A stretch of DNA of 64,000 nucleotides from assembly GCF_030285625.1 (NCBI RefSeq), contig NZ_CP127294.1, positions 5,674,001 through 5,738,000 on the forward strand, in the 5' to 3' direction. The notes under the pieces were generated by a model that was not told where the DNA came from, searched no databases, and saw nothing but the letters and a program-made list of their open reading frames with translations. How positions within the stretch are numbered: the first letter of the stretch is position 1; the number at the start of each line of letters is the position of its first letter. Positions 26,194 to 35,426 of the stretch are shown here, piece by piece. This DNA is from Amycolatopsis sp. 2-15. GTDB lineage: Bacteria; Actinomycetota; Actinomycetes; Mycobacteriales; Pseudonocardiaceae. The position numbers were made by a program, and so were the translations under genes.

Positions 26194-26733
26194 GTGGACC
26201 AGGACTCGGTCGGCGCCGGCCTCGCGGCGTGGCTGCGCGTGATGCCCGCCGGGGTCGACGCGGACGTCGAGGCCGCGCGCCAGCGGATCGGACGGCTGTC
26301 GCGGCAGTTCGAGCAGGTGCTGGCACGCGCGGCCGCCGCCCATGACCTCACTCCCGGCGACTGGCAGGCCCTCTCGGCGTTGCACCGCTCCGGCGAGCCG
26401 CCCGTGCTCACGCCCAAGGAACTCGGTGACCTGCTGGGAGTCACGTCGGGCACCGTCAGCGTCCGCATCGACCGGCTCGCCCGCGCGGGGCTGGTCGAAC
26501 GCGTCGCGGCCGCTGACGGCCGCAGCCGCCCCATCCGCCTCACCCGCAAGGGCCGTGCCCGCTGGGCCGCCGCCACGAAGCAGCGCACCGACGACGAACT
26601 CGGCCTCTTCACCGGCACTCTCGAACCCGACCGCCTGACCGCCCTCAACGCGCTGCTGGCCGATCTCCTGGCGCGCTTCGAATCGGAGTTCGGTCCGGCG
26701 TCCACAGTGGACCGGATCGGCGGCGACGGCTGA
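26194..26733 (+). CDS. MarR-family transcriptional regulator
   Basis: A 179-residue protein. The GTG at 26194 is preferred to one at 26187 because AGGGAG (26182-26187) would then be 6 bp upstream. LTPGDWQALSALHRSG, LTPKELGDLLGVTSGTVSVRIDRLARAGLV and AADGRSRPIRLTRKGR are the MarR winged helix and wing. Dimerisation helices flank it on both sides. It probably represses the divergent SDR and itself through the twin palindromes upstream. Confidence 0.9.
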   Translation: MDQDSVGAGLAAWLRVMPAGVDADVEAARQRIGRLSRQFEQVLARAAAAHDLTPGDWQALSALHRSGEPPVLTPKELGDLLGVTSGTVSVRIDRLARAGLVERVAAADGRSRPIRLTRKGRARWAAATKQRTDDELGLFTGTLEPDRLTALNALLADLLARFESEFGPASTVDRIGGDG

Positions 26734-26863
26734 CGGTCGTCACCGCGACCGGGTGAGGAGGTTGTGCGGGAACGTCAGCTCGCGTGCACTCGCCCGGGTG
26801 AACCAGTCAGGCCCCGAGTCGACAACCCGGACGGAGGTCCCGGGTCAAGTCCGGACCCGGAGC

Positions 26864-26894
26864 TTGACCTGGAGCGCGCTCCAGGTGGGAGTCT
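26864..26894 (+). promoter_or_regulatory. MerR-type promoter with 20-bp palindrome
   Basis: ACCTGGAGCGCGCTCCAGGT (26867-26886) is a perfect 20-bp palindrome. It lies within a long 19-bp spacer between TTGACC (26864-26869) and GAGTCT (26889-26894). An over-long spacer filled by a dyad is the hallmark of promoters that MerR proteins activate by DNA distortion. It directly precedes the MerR gene at 26901, so autoregulation is likely. Confidence 0.78.
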
Positions 26895-26900
26895 GGACAG

Positions 26901-27302
26901 GTGGATTCCTACTCACCCGCCGAAGTGACCGCCCGGACCGGCTTCAGCATCGACACGCTCCGCTACTACGAACGCATCGGCCTGCTGCGCGACGTCCACC
27001 GCACCGCGGGCGGGCGCCGTCGCTTCACCGAGGACGACCTGCGGTTCCTTCACCTGCTGCGCTGTCTGCGCGACACCGAGATGCCGATCGCCCAGATGCT
27101 GCGCTACGTCGAACTGCTGCGCGAGGGCGACGACACCCAGGCCGAACGCCTCGCCGTGCTGCAGGACCACGAGACGCGCGTGGCCGAGCAGATCGACCGG
27201 CTGCGCGGGCACCAGGAGCACATCCGGATGAAGATCGCCTTGTACGGCGCCGCAGTCGACCAGACGCCGCTGGACCAAACCGAAGACCTGGCCAAGGTCT
27301 GA
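26901..27302 (+). CDS. MerR-family transcriptional regulator
   Basis: A 133-residue protein starting at a GTG. YSPAEVTARTGFSIDTLRYYERIGLL is the MerR helix-turn-helix and RTAGGRRRFTEDDLRFLHLLRCLRD the wing. A long C-terminal coiled coil (LAVLQDHETRVAEQIDRL) follows. No cysteine cluster for metal sensing is present, so it is more like the small actinobacterial MerR regulators of aldehyde or redox stress genes (NmlR/AdhR-type). The convergent formaldehyde-dehydrogenase-like gene next door fits that idea, but control of it is not shown. Confidence 0.9.
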   Translation: MDSYSPAEVTARTGFSIDTLRYYERIGLLRDVHRTAGGRRRFTEDDLRFLHLLRCLRDTEMPIAQMLRYVELLREGDDTQAERLAVLQDHETRVAEQIDRLRGHQEHIRMKIALYGAAVDQTPLDQTEDLAKV

Positions 27303-27349
27303 GCCGAGCCGGTGGAGCGGCGCCGCGGCGCCACCCCACCGGAGGGTGC

Positions 27350-28563
27350 TCAGTTGAGCAGACCGTGCGGGTCCAGCACGTACTTGCGCGCCGCGCCCTG
27401 GTCGAACTCGTGGTAGCCGCGCGGTGCGTCGCCGAGGCTGATCGGCGTCGCGTTCACGGCCTTCGCGATCTGCACGCGATCGTGCAGGATCGCCATCATC
27501 AGCTGCCGGTGGTACTTCATCACCGGGCACTGGCCCGTGGTGAACGTGTGCGACTTCGCCCAGCCCAGCCCGATCCGGATCGACAGCGAACCCTGGCGCG
27601 CCGCCTCGTCGCCGGCCCCGGGATCGCCGGTCACGTACAGGCCGGGAATGCCCAGCGCCCCGCCCGCGCGCGTGAGGTCCATCAGCGAGTTGAGCACCGT
27701 CGCCGGGTGCTCGGTCGCCGATTCGCGCCCGTGCCCGCGCGCCTCGAACCCGACGGCGTCGACACCGCAGTCGACCTCCGGCTCACCCAGGATGGCGGCG
27801 AGCTGGTCCTTCGGGTCGCCCTGCGACACGTCCACGGTCTCGCAGCCGAAGCTGCGCGCCTGCGCGAGCCGTTCGGCGTTGAGGTCACCCACGACCACCA
27901 CCGCGGCCCCGAGCAGCTGCGCCGACGCGGCCGCGGCCAGCCCGACCGGGCCGGCTCCGCCACGTAGACCGTCGACCCCACCGTGACACCCGCCGTGACG
28001 CAGCCGTGGAAGCCGGTCGGGAAGATGTCCGAGAGCATCGTCAGGTCCAGGATCTTCTCCATCGCCTGGTCGCGGTCCGGGAATTTCAACAGGTTCCAGT
28101 CGGCGTAGGGCACCATCACGTACTCCGCCTGGCCGCCGACCCAGCCGCCCATGTCGACGTAGCCGTAGGCCGAACCCGGCCGGTCCGGGTTCACGTTCAG
28201 ACAGATGCCCGTCTTGCCCTCCTTGCAGTTGCGGCACCGTCCGCACGCGATGTTGAAGGGCACCGAAACCAGGTCGCCCACCTTGATGAACTCCACGTCA
28301 CGACCGGTCTCGATCACCTCTCCGGTGATCTCGTGGCCCAGCACCAGTCCCTGCGGTGCCGTCGTGCGGCCGCGGACCATGTGCTGGTCGGAACCGCAGA
28401 TGTTGGTCGCGACGTTCTTCAGGATCACGCCGTGCTGGGTTTCCCGGCCTACGTTCGCCGGGTTCACCCCCGGGCCGTCCTTGAGCACGAAGCCGGGATA
28501 CTCGATCGTGTCGACCTCGACCTTGCCCGGGCCCACATAACTGACCGCTTTGTTGCCTGCCAT
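27350..28563 (-). pseudogene. fdhA: Zinc alcohol dehydrogenase, glutathione-independent formaldehyde dehydrogenase type, frameshifted
   Basis: The N-terminal 205 codons read from the ATG at 28563. They give the catalytic zinc motif NICGSDQH, GHEITGEV and the structural zinc cluster CGRCRNCKEGKTGIC. After TVYVA the frame is lost; the expected cofactor motif GAGPVGLAAAA continues one base out of register, to the stop at 27350. One base missing near 27957 explains everything. The repaired product, about 404 residues, matches Pseudomonas-type NAD-dependent formaldehyde dehydrogenase (about 400). The family call is strong; whether the gene is really broken or mis-sequenced is unknown. Confidence 0.78.
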
Positions 28564-28756
28564 GAATTTCTTGCCGCCTTCCTCGTTCGTCGGTGAACAG
28601 GTTTGGCGCGGCGTTGGGTCTCCCCGTCACGTCAGGCATTCCATGCTAACCCTGTCACGGACACCGGCGCGCTGACTTGCCCGCGGCCGCTCGGGTCGGC
28701 AAGATCGACCGCGGCGGGGGGCCGGTCGTGTGCAGCTTTCGGCATGAGGAGCCAGC

Positions 28757-29755
28757 GTGGAGATCGTCGAGTTCACCCCCGAACGCGAGCAGTACGCGTG
28801 GACCTTCGGCGGGGTCGCCCCGATCCGGACGGTGCAGCCCGGCACGGTGTTGAAACTCTGGACCGAGGACGCGTTCAGCGGCCGGTTGCAGAGCGCGTCG
28901 GACAAGCCGAGCGAGAAGCTGGACATGCGGGAGGTCAACCCGCAGACGGGACCGTTCTTTGTGGACGGCGCGGAACCCGGTGACACACTGGCGCTGCACT
29001 TCGTGGATCTGGAACCGGCGCGTGACTGGGCCGCGTCGGCGACCATCCCGTTCTTCGGCGGGCTCACCGCGACCGACCGCACGGCGATGCTGCACGAGCC
29101 GCTGCCCGAGCTGACCTGGATCTACCAGCTCGACCGCGAGAAGCAGGTCGTGGTGTTCGAGGCGCTGCGCGGTGACTTCCGCGTGGACCTGCCGGTTGAG
29201 CCGATGCTCGGCACGGTGGGTGTCGCGCCGGCCGGGCGGGAGGTCCGCACGTCGCTGGTGCCGGACATGTTCGGCGGCAACATGGACACGCCGGAGATGA
29301 AGGCGGGTGCCACCTGCTACCTGGGCGTGAACGTGCCGGGTGCGCTGTTCTCGGTCGGCGACGGGCACTACCGCCAGGGTGAGGGCGAGGCCTGTGGCAC
29401 GGCCGTGGAAGGCGCCATGAACGTGACGCTGATCGTGGAGCTGATCAAGGGCGGCGCGCCGGTGTGGCCGCGCATCGAGCAGGACGAGAACTACGTGGTC
29501 GTCGCTTCCTCGCGTCCTCTGGAAGACGCGTGGCGGTCGAGCCAGCACGGCATGATCGGCTGGCTCGGCGAGCTCTACGGGCTCGACCCGCTCGACGCCT
29601 ACCAGCTGCTCACGCAGATCAGCCAGGCCCCGCTGGCCAACGTCGTCGACGCGAACTACAGCGCCGTCACCAAGATCGCCAAGCGCCTGCTGCCCACGGG
29701 CGAGGCCTACGGCGGAATGCACCGGTACCTGCGCGAGCAGGCCGCGAAGCTCTAG
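28757..29755 (+). CDS. Acetamidase/formamidase family protein
   Basis: A 332-residue protein starting at a GTG. It shows the FmdA/AmdA fold signatures: GPFFVDGAEPGDTLALHF, GGNMDTPEMKAGATCYLGVNVPGALFSVGDGHYRQGEGE and the closing ITKIAKRLLPTG-like segment (VTKIAKRLLPTG). These enzymes hydrolyse formamide or acetamide to ammonia and the acid in the cytoplasm. It is diverged from the formaldehyde-dehydrogenase-like gene (193 bp) and followed after 11 bp by an SDR gene in the same direction, forming a two-gene operon. The natural amide substrate is not evident. Confidence 0.88.
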   Translation: MEIVEFTPEREQYAWTFGGVAPIRTVQPGTVLKLWTEDAFSGRLQSASDKPSEKLDMREVNPQTGPFFVDGAEPGDTLALHFVDLEPARDWAASATIPFFGGLTATDRTAMLHEPLPELTWIYQLDREKQVVVFEALRGDFRVDLPVEPMLGTVGVAPAGREVRTSLVPDMFGGNMDTPEMKAGATCYLGVNVPGALFSVGDGHYRQGEGEACGTAVEGAMNVTLIVELIKGGAPVWPRIEQDENYVVVASSRPLEDAWRSSQHGMIGWLGELYGLDPLDAYQLLTQISQAPLANVVDANYSAVTKIAKRLLPTGEAYGGMHRYLREQAAKL

Positions 29756-29766
29756 GAGGAAAACGC

Positions 29767-30528
29767 ATGGATCTGCGGCTGGCCGGGCGCAAGGCCCTGG
29801 TGACCGGCGGTACCAAGGGGATCGGGCGCGCGGTCGTCGCCGCGCTCACGGGCGAGGGCGCCGCGGTGGCGTTCTGCGCGCGCACCGAATCCGAGGTGCG
29901 CGCCACGGAGAAGGAGTTCCGCGACGCCGGCGCGACCGTGTCCGGCGACGCCGTGGACGTCGCCGACGGCGAAGCGCTGACCTCGTGGGTCGAGCGCGCC
30001 GCGGCCGACCTGGGCGGCCTCGACATCGTGGTGGCGAACGTCAGCGCCCTGTCCATCGGCCCGACCGAGGAGAACTGGCGCGCGAGCTTCGAGGTCGACC
30101 TCATGCACACGGTGCGCGTCGTCGAGACCGCACTGCCGTACCTGGAACGCAGCGAGGCCGCCTCGATCATCGCGATCTCGAGCGTTTCCGGCCGCGAGAT
30201 CGACTTCGCCGCTCCTGCGTACGGGACGATGAAGGCCGCGGTGGTGCACTACATCCAGGGCCTGGCCCTGCAGCTGGCGCCGAAGGGCATCCGTGCCAAC
30301 ACCGTGTCGCCCGGCAACACGTATTTCGAGGGCGGCATCTGGCACAGCACCGAGAGCGGCAACCCGGAGCTGTTCAACACCGCGCTCGGCCTCAACCCGA
30401 TGGGCCGCATGGGCACGCCGGAGGAGATCGCGTACGCGGTGACCATGCTGGCGAGCTCGCAGGCGTCGTTCATCACCGGGACGAACCTGGTCGTCGACGG
30501 TGCGCTGTCGCGGGGTGTGCAGCTGTAG
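29767..30528 (+). CDS. SDR family oxidoreductase
   Basis: A 253-residue SDR, ATG at 29767 with AGGAGG just upstream inside the operon with the amidase. TGGTKGIGRA, a modified NNAG region (VANVSALS), ISSVSG and YGTMK are present, and the protein ends with ITGTNLVVDGALS. The catalytic Tyr and Lys are intact. The non-canonical VANVS in place of NNAG is a subfamily feature. The substrate is unknown, and the pairing with an amidase does not by itself define a pathway. Confidence 0.88.
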   Translation: MDLRLAGRKALVTGGTKGIGRAVVAALTGEGAAVAFCARTESEVRATEKEFRDAGATVSGDAVDVADGEALTSWVERAAADLGGLDIVVANVSALSIGPTEENWRASFEVDLMHTVRVVETALPYLERSEAASIIAISSVSGREIDFAAPAYGTMKAAVVHYIQGLALQLAPKGIRANTVSPGNTYFEGGIWHSTESGNPELFNTALGLNPMGRMGTPEEIAYAVTMLASSQASFITGTNLVVDGALSRGVQL

Positions 30529-30531
30529 GTC

Positions 30532-31470
30532 TCAGTTCTGTTCGGCGCTGTGTTGTCCGGCGCTTCGGGCCCTCGGGTTCGGAGCGCCGAGCTGTTTGCG
30601 AACGAAGTCGATGCCCGCGGTGGTCATGGCTTCGCGAGTGCCGAGTCCGTAGACGTGGCCGGCGTCCTCGAGCCACGCGAACTCGGCGTCGGCGCCCGCC
30701 TGCCAGTAGGTGGCGATGAGGGTTTCGCTCTGGGTGACGGGCACGACGTCATCGGCGGTGCCGTGCACGACCAGCAGCGGCGCGGCGGACTCGCTCACGT
30801 GCGTGAGCGGGCTGGCCGCGGCGGCGAGCGCCGGGTGCTGCGCGGGCGCGCCACCGAGCAGCCACGCGTGCGGGTCTTCGCCGGTGGCGTGGAACGGTGA
30901 GCTCGGCGGAGGCGGCGGCAGCCGCGTGAAGTCCGAAGGCGGGCTCCACGCCACGGCCGCCTGCACCACGCTGTCCGGGCCGAGCAGGCCGATGTCGCCT
31001 TCCAGCTCGGGCCGGCCGCCGGTCACGGCGAGCATCACCGCCAGGTGCCCGCCCGCGGCGTGGCCCCAAGCGGCGAACCGGTCCGGGTCCAGCGCGAGCG
31101 TCGTGTGGTGGTGGCGCAGCCAGCGCACCGCGGCCTTCACGTCGTGCAGCTGTGCCGGGTACACCGCTTCGCGGCTGTGTCTGAAGTGGACCAAAGCCAC
31201 CGCGAACCCGGCCGCGGGCAACCGTTGGGCGAGATACCGGCCGAGCGGCGCGTGCTTGGGCGAACCCACGGCGAACGCACCGCCGTGCACGAACACCACC
31301 ACCGGCCACCCGGTGGGCGGCGGCGGACCGGCCGGCACGGCGAGGTCGAGCAGCAGCGGCCGGTAGCCGAGCAGGGGAGCGACCACGGCGTCGCGGTAGA
31401 GCACCCGGCCGGCGGCGGGCTCGGGGTCCGGCGGGGCGGTCTGCGGGAGAGCGGGGAGCACCTGGGTCAC
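30532..31470 (-). CDS. Alpha/beta hydrolase (HSL/BD-FAE-like) without the nucleophile serine
   Basis: A protein of about 312 residues; the GTG at 31470 is the best start but has no clear ribosome-binding site. The oxyanion motif VVVFVHGGAF, a late Asp in HGTADDVVP and His in EDAGHVYG match the hormone-sensitive-lipase/feruloyl-esterase type fold. The nucleophile elbow reads WGHAAGGHLA: the expected Ser of GHSAGG is Ala (codon GCC). The protein may therefore be catalytically inactive or work differently. It is convergent with the SDR gene (stops 3 bp apart). Confidence 0.82.
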   Translation of the reverse strand: MTQVLPALPQTAPPDPEPAAGRVLYRDAVVAPLLGYRPLLLDLAVPAGPPPPTGWPVVVFVHGGAFAVGSPKHAPLGRYLAQRLPAAGFAVALVHFRHSREAVYPAQLHDVKAAVRWLRHHHTTLALDPDRFAAWGHAAGGHLAVMLAVTGGRPELEGDIGLLGPDSVVQAAVAWSPPSDFTRLPPPPPSSPFHATGEDPHAWLLGGAPAQHPALAAAASPLTHVSESAAPLLVVHGTADDVVPVTQSETLIATYWQAGADAEFAWLEDAGHVYGLGTREAMTTAGIDFVRKQLGAPNPRARSAGQHSAEQN

Positions 31471-31607
31471 GAGCCGACTATCACCCACCCCGGCCGCCGG
31501 CCGGTAGCCGTACCAGGAAGCGGGACGAGGTGGTGTTTCCCGGCATCCGGACCGATTTCGCGCAGCCATGAGGTGCTGCCCGTCGCCCGGGCGGCCGGCG
31601 GCATCCG

Positions 31608-31883
31608 TCACAGGGCGAACGCGACCGACCGCACGATCAGCGCCGCGAAGAACACCACGGTGAACGCGAGGTCGATCGACAGCCCGCCGGCGCGCACGGG
31701 CCGCAGCACACGGCGCACGGGGGCGATCACCGGCTCGGTCACGCGGTGGCTGTAGTAGCGCGCCTTCCCGAGCCACGCCGGCCCGGTGGTCGCCAGGCGC
31801 GTCCAATCCAGGATCATGCGCGCGATCAGCGCGAGGATGAACAGGGTCAGCACGTACCCGACCAGCGTTCCGATCAGGCTCAT
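31608..31883 (-). CDS. YggT family membrane protein
   Basis: A 91-residue protein from the ATG at 31883, preferred over an adjacent GTG, with GAGGAG upstream. Two hydrophobic helices (LVGYVLTLFILALIARMILDW and IDLAFTVVFFAALIVRSVAF, each a single span) flank VTEPVIAPVRRVLRP, the YggT signature loop. In actinobacteria yggT usually sits after sepF/divIVA; here it is isolated from the division cluster, so this is a second, orphan copy by inference. The exact function is unknown; a role in the envelope or cell division is proposed for the family. Confidence 0.85.
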   Translation of the reverse strand: MSLIGTLVGYVLTLFILALIARMILDWTRLATTGPAWLGKARYYSHRVTEPVIAPVRRVLRPVRAGGLSIDLAFTVVFFAALIVRSVAFAL

Positions 31884-31982
31884 CACACACTCCTCAGGGT
31901 GGGTCGTTCACCTGGCTCAACGCCGGGAGCGCCCGCGGAGTGTCCCGTTTGGGGGAGTTCTCAGCGAGTTATCAGCGAATGG

Positions 31983-34277
31983 TCAGCCCGGGACCACCGT
32001 GACCCGCGGCTGGAGCACGCGGTCGAACCCCACGACGCGCCGCGCCCCCGTGATCGGCAGCGCCAGCACGGTGTGCGCGACCGCGCTCGACGGGCCCACG
32101 AGCAGCTCCACCGCCCCGGTGTCGACGATCCGGTCGCCGGCCCGGCCGGTGTAGGAGGCGAGGTCCGCGTGCAGGTCCAGGTGCACCACGCGGGTCTGTC
32201 CGGGCGGGAGTGCCACGCGCGGCGCGGCGATCAGCTGCCGCAGCGGGCGTGCCACCTCGGCGACCGGGTCGTGGAGGTAGACCTGCACGACTTCAGACGT
32301 CGCCGTGCCGTGCGGGTTGTGCAGTGTCACGCTCACCCGGCACGACCCGTCCGCCGGCCACGCGGTCGCGCCGGTGACCGAAACCCACGTGGCCGGGTGG
32401 TAGGCGAGGCCGTGGCCGAACGGGAACAGGGGCGTCGGGTCGACCGAGCTGACGTCGCTGCGCGCGGCCGGCGCCGCGCCGAGGTAGGTCGACGGCTGGC
32501 TGGCCCCGGCGGCCGGAAAGCTCACCGGCAGGCGGCCCGACGGCTCGACCCGGCCCGTGAGGACCCCGGCGAGCGCCGCGGCGCCCTCTTCCCCGGGGTA
32601 GAACCCGCACACGACGGCCGCCAAGCGCTCGACCTGGCGCGAGAGCTCGTAGGGCCGGCCGGACAGCAGCACCAGCACCACGGGTGTGCCCGTCGCCAGC
32701 ACCGCTTCGAGCAGCTCCTCCTGCCGGCCGGGCAGCCGCAGGTCGGCGGCGTCGCAGCCTTCGCCGGACGTACCGCCGCCGAACAGGCCCGCCCGGTCGC
32801 CGAGCACGGCGACGCAGACGTCCGCCGCCGCGGCCGCCTCGACGGCCGCGGCGAGGTCGGTGTCCGTGCCGCCGGTGACGCCGCAGCCGGCGGCGAAAGT
32901 GACGTCGAACGACTCCCGCAGCGCCTCGGCGACCGTGGGCACGTCGAGCCCGAACCGCACGTCCGGGTGGTGGACGCCGACGTGCATCGGGAACGAGTAA
33001 CAGCCGAGCATCGCGCCCGGTTCGTCCGCGCGCGGGCCCACGACCGCCAGCCGGACACCGGAACGCAGCGGCAACGCTCCGGTGTTCGACAGCAGCACCA
33101 CCGACCGCTCGGCGAGCTCTCGCGCCAGTGCCCGCGACTCGGCGTCGTCCAGCTCGGTCCCGGCCGGGTGGGGCGACCAGCCGGGATCCAGCAGGCCCAG
33201 CTCGAACTTCTGCGTCAGCACGCGGTGCAGCGCTCGGTCCACCAGGGACTCGTCGATGCCGCCGTCCGCCAGCGCGGCCACGAGCGGCGAGCCGTAACAG
33301 TCCACTGTGGGCAGTTCGACGTCGATGCCCGCCGTCAGCGCCTGTCCCGCCGCGTCCGCCGGTCCGGTGGCGACGTTGTGCAGGGCGTGCAGGAACGCCA
33401 CGGAGAAGTAGTCGGACACCACCGTGCCGGAGAACCCGTAGCGTTCACGCAGCAGCGTGGTGAGCAGACCCGGGTCGGCCGCCGCCGGCAGCCCGTCGAG
33501 GTCGGTGTAGGAGTTCATCACCGACCGCGCCCCGGCGCGCAGCGCGTGCTCGAACGGGGGCAGCAGCACGTCGGCGAGCTCGCGCGGGCCGACCGACACC
33601 GGCGCGAGGTTGCGCCCGGCCTTCGACGCGGAGTAACCCGCGAAGTGTTTGAGCGTCGCGACGATCCCGGCCGACTCGAGCCCGGCGACGTAGGCCGCGC
33701 CGATCGTGCCCACGAGGTACGGGTCCTCGCCGATGGTCTCCTCGATCCGGCCCCAGCGCAGGTCCCGCGCCACGTCCAGTACCGGCGCCAGCCCCTGGTG
33801 CACGCCGAGCGCCCGCATGGTCTCCCCGATGCGGAAAGCCATGCGCCCCACGAGATCCGGGTCGAAGCTCGCGCCCCAGCACAGCGGCGCCGGGTACACC
33901 GTGGCCTGCCACGCCGCCAGGCCCGTGAGGCACTCCTCGTGCACCACGGCGGGGATGCCGAAGCGCCCGCGCGCCACGATCTCCTCCTGCGTCCGCGCGA
34001 GGCCCCGCGCGCCGATCTCCGGGTCGACCGGCCGCGTGCCGAACGCGCGGGTCAGCTGCCCGACCCCGTGGGGCACGAGCGCGTCCCAATCCGGCGGGTC
34101 GTGGGCGAAGTCGTGCTGGTGCGGCGCGACCTCACCACCGGAGTCCATGCCGACCCAGATCCCGGACAGCTGCGCCACTTTTTCCCGCGTGGTCATGCGC
34201 GCCACGAGGTCGCGCACGCGCTCGGCCACGGGCAGTCGCGGGTCGCGCCAGGGTTCGGGCGCGGTCTCGGTCGTCAC
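31983..34277 (-). CDS. Glycoside hydrolase family 3 (beta-glucosidase/beta-xylosidase)
   Basis: A 764-residue enzyme starting at the GTG at 34277, which overlaps the stop of the LacI gene by 4 bp. The N-terminal TIM-barrel has KHFAGYSASKAGRN and the nucleophile Asp in GTVVSDYFSV. The second domain runs through LLSNTGALPLR and VVLVLLSGRPYELS, then FPFGHGLAYHPATW. A C-terminal fibronectin III-like domain ends the protein. There is no signal peptide, so it acts on imported oligosaccharides. It is translationally coupled to its probable repressor and faces a sugar ABC transporter. Glucoside versus xyloside or arabinoside preference cannot be read directly. Confidence 0.93.
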   Translation of the reverse strand: MTTETAPEPWRDPRLPVAERVRDLVARMTTREKVAQLSGIWVGMDSGGEVAPHQHDFAHDPPDWDALVPHGVGQLTRAFGTRPVDPEIGARGLARTQEEIVARGRFGIPAVVHEECLTGLAAWQATVYPAPLCWGASFDPDLVGRMAFRIGETMRALGVHQGLAPVLDVARDLRWGRIEETIGEDPYLVGTIGAAYVAGLESAGIVATLKHFAGYSASKAGRNLAPVSVGPRELADVLLPPFEHALRAGARSVMNSYTDLDGLPAAADPGLLTTLLRERYGFSGTVVSDYFSVAFLHALHNVATGPADAAGQALTAGIDVELPTVDCYGSPLVAALADGGIDESLVDRALHRVLTQKFELGLLDPGWSPHPAGTELDDAESRALARELAERSVVLLSNTGALPLRSGVRLAVVGPRADEPGAMLGCYSFPMHVGVHHPDVRFGLDVPTVAEALRESFDVTFAAGCGVTGGTDTDLAAAVEAAAAADVCVAVLGDRAGLFGGGTSGEGCDAADLRLPGRQEELLEAVLATGTPVVLVLLSGRPYELSRQVERLAAVVCGFYPGEEGAAALAGVLTGRVEPSGRLPVSFPAAGASQPSTYLGAAPAARSDVSSVDPTPLFPFGHGLAYHPATWVSVTGATAWPADGSCRVSVTLHNPHGTATSEVVQVYLHDPVAEVARPLRQLIAAPRVALPPGQTRVVHLDLHADLASYTGRAGDRIVDTGAVELLVGPSSAVAHTVLALPITGARRVVGFDRVLQPRVTVVPG

Positions 34278-35299
34278 GCGCCGGCCCGCGGCGCGGCGCT
34301 CGACGAGCGCACCACCAGTTCCGTGTCGAGCACCACGGGCTCACGCTCCTCGGGGTCGCCGTTGATGAGTCCGATGAGGACGGTGATGGCCCGGTGGCCC
34401 ATCTCGCGGATGGGCTGCTGCACCGTGGTCAGCGGGGGAGTGCACAGTGCCGACTCGGGGATGTTGTCGAAGCCGACCACCGAGACGTCGTCCGGCACGC
34501 GCAGGCCCAGCACCGTGGCGGCGGCCAGGGTCGCGATGGCGGAGGTGTCGTTGCCGGCGAACACGGCCGTGGGCCGGTCGGGGCGGGTCAGCAGCTCCCG
34601 CGCCGACGCGGCCGCCAGCTCGCCGTCGTAGTCACCCGCCACGACAAGGGTTTCGTCCACCTCGACACCGGCCGCGGCCAGCGCGCGCCGGTAGCCGGTT
34701 TCGCGCAGCTGGGCGGACTGCAGGTCCGGCCGGCCCGCGAGCAGCGCGATCCGCCGGTGCCCGAGCTCCAGCAGGTGCTCGGTCGCCAGCTGTGCGCCGC
34801 GCAGGTTGTCGGAGACGATCGCCGGCATCGGTGAGCGCCCGGTGTGCGGATCCACGGCGACGACCGGAGTCCCGGGCAGGCCTTCGAGCTCGGCCGCGGG
34901 CGTGACGAGCACGGCGCCGTCGACGAGCGTGCCGCTCAGGCGCGAGAGGTACCGGCGCTCCCAGCCCTCCGGATCGCCGGTGCGCCCGCCCGCCGAGTAC
35001 ACGACGAGCTCGAACCCGGTGCCGCGGATCGCGTCCGCCGCGCCCTTGAGCAGCTCGGTGCTGAACGGCTCGAGATCGGCCACGAGGATGCCGATCACGT
35101 TGGTCTTGTGGTTGCGCAGGCTCTGCGCCACGAGGCTCGCCTCGTAGCCCAGCTCGTCGATCACGGCACGGACGCGCGCGAACGTGTCGGCGGCGACGCC
35201 GTAGCGCTGGTTGATCACCTTCGAGACCGTCGCGACCGACACTCCGGCACGGGCGGCGACGTCACGGATCGTGACACGGGAACGAGGCTGCACCGGCAC
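34274..35299 (-). CDS. LacI-family transcriptional regulator
   Basis: A 341-residue repressor. The HTH is VTIRDVAARAGVSVATVSKVIN, followed by the hinge helix and a periplasmic-binding-protein-like core (NVIGILVADLEPFSTELLKG, then VVGFDNIPESALCTPPLTTV). GTG starts at 35299 and 35293 are both possible. It heads the minus-strand operon with the GH3 enzyme and diverges from the ABC transporter. The intergenic AACGTTATCGACAACG dyad is its likely operator, so it should control both directions in response to a sugar derived from the transported oligosaccharide. Confidence 0.92.
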   Translation of the reverse strand: MPVQPRSRVTIRDVAARAGVSVATVSKVINQRYGVAADTFARVRAVIDELGYEASLVAQSLRNHKTNVIGILVADLEPFSTELLKGAADAIRGTGFELVVYSAGGRTGDPEGWERRYLSRLSGTLVDGAVLVTPAAELEGLPGTPVVAVDPHTGRSPMPAIVSDNLRGAQLATEHLLELGHRRIALLAGRPDLQSAQLRETGYRRALAAAGVEVDETLVVAGDYDGELAAASARELLTRPDRPTAVFAGNDTSAIATLAAATVLGLRVPDDVSVVGFDNIPESALCTPPLTTVQQPIREMGHRAITVLIGLINGDPEEREPVVLDTELVVRSSSAAPRAGA

Positions 35300-35310
35300 A
35301 GACTAGCGAT

Positions 35311-35360
35311 GTAAAACGTTATCGACAACGATTGACACGGGAATTTCGGGCGCGCAGACT
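35311..35360 (+). promoter_or_regulatory. LacI operator and promoter of the sugar transporter operon
   Basis: The dyad CGTTATCGACAACG (35317-35330) has a central CG step as in LacI-family operators. It is followed directly by a -35 hexamer TTGACA (35332-35337), a 17-bp spacer and CAGACT (35355-35360) as a weak -10. Repressor bound there would block the promoter. The hexamers and dyad are seen; function is inferred. Confidence 0.62.
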
Positions 35361-35426
35361 CTTCGCCATCCCGGGCGCCGTCACGCCCCGTCCAACTCGG
35401 CCGAAGTCGTCAGGAGTGGATCCGCC

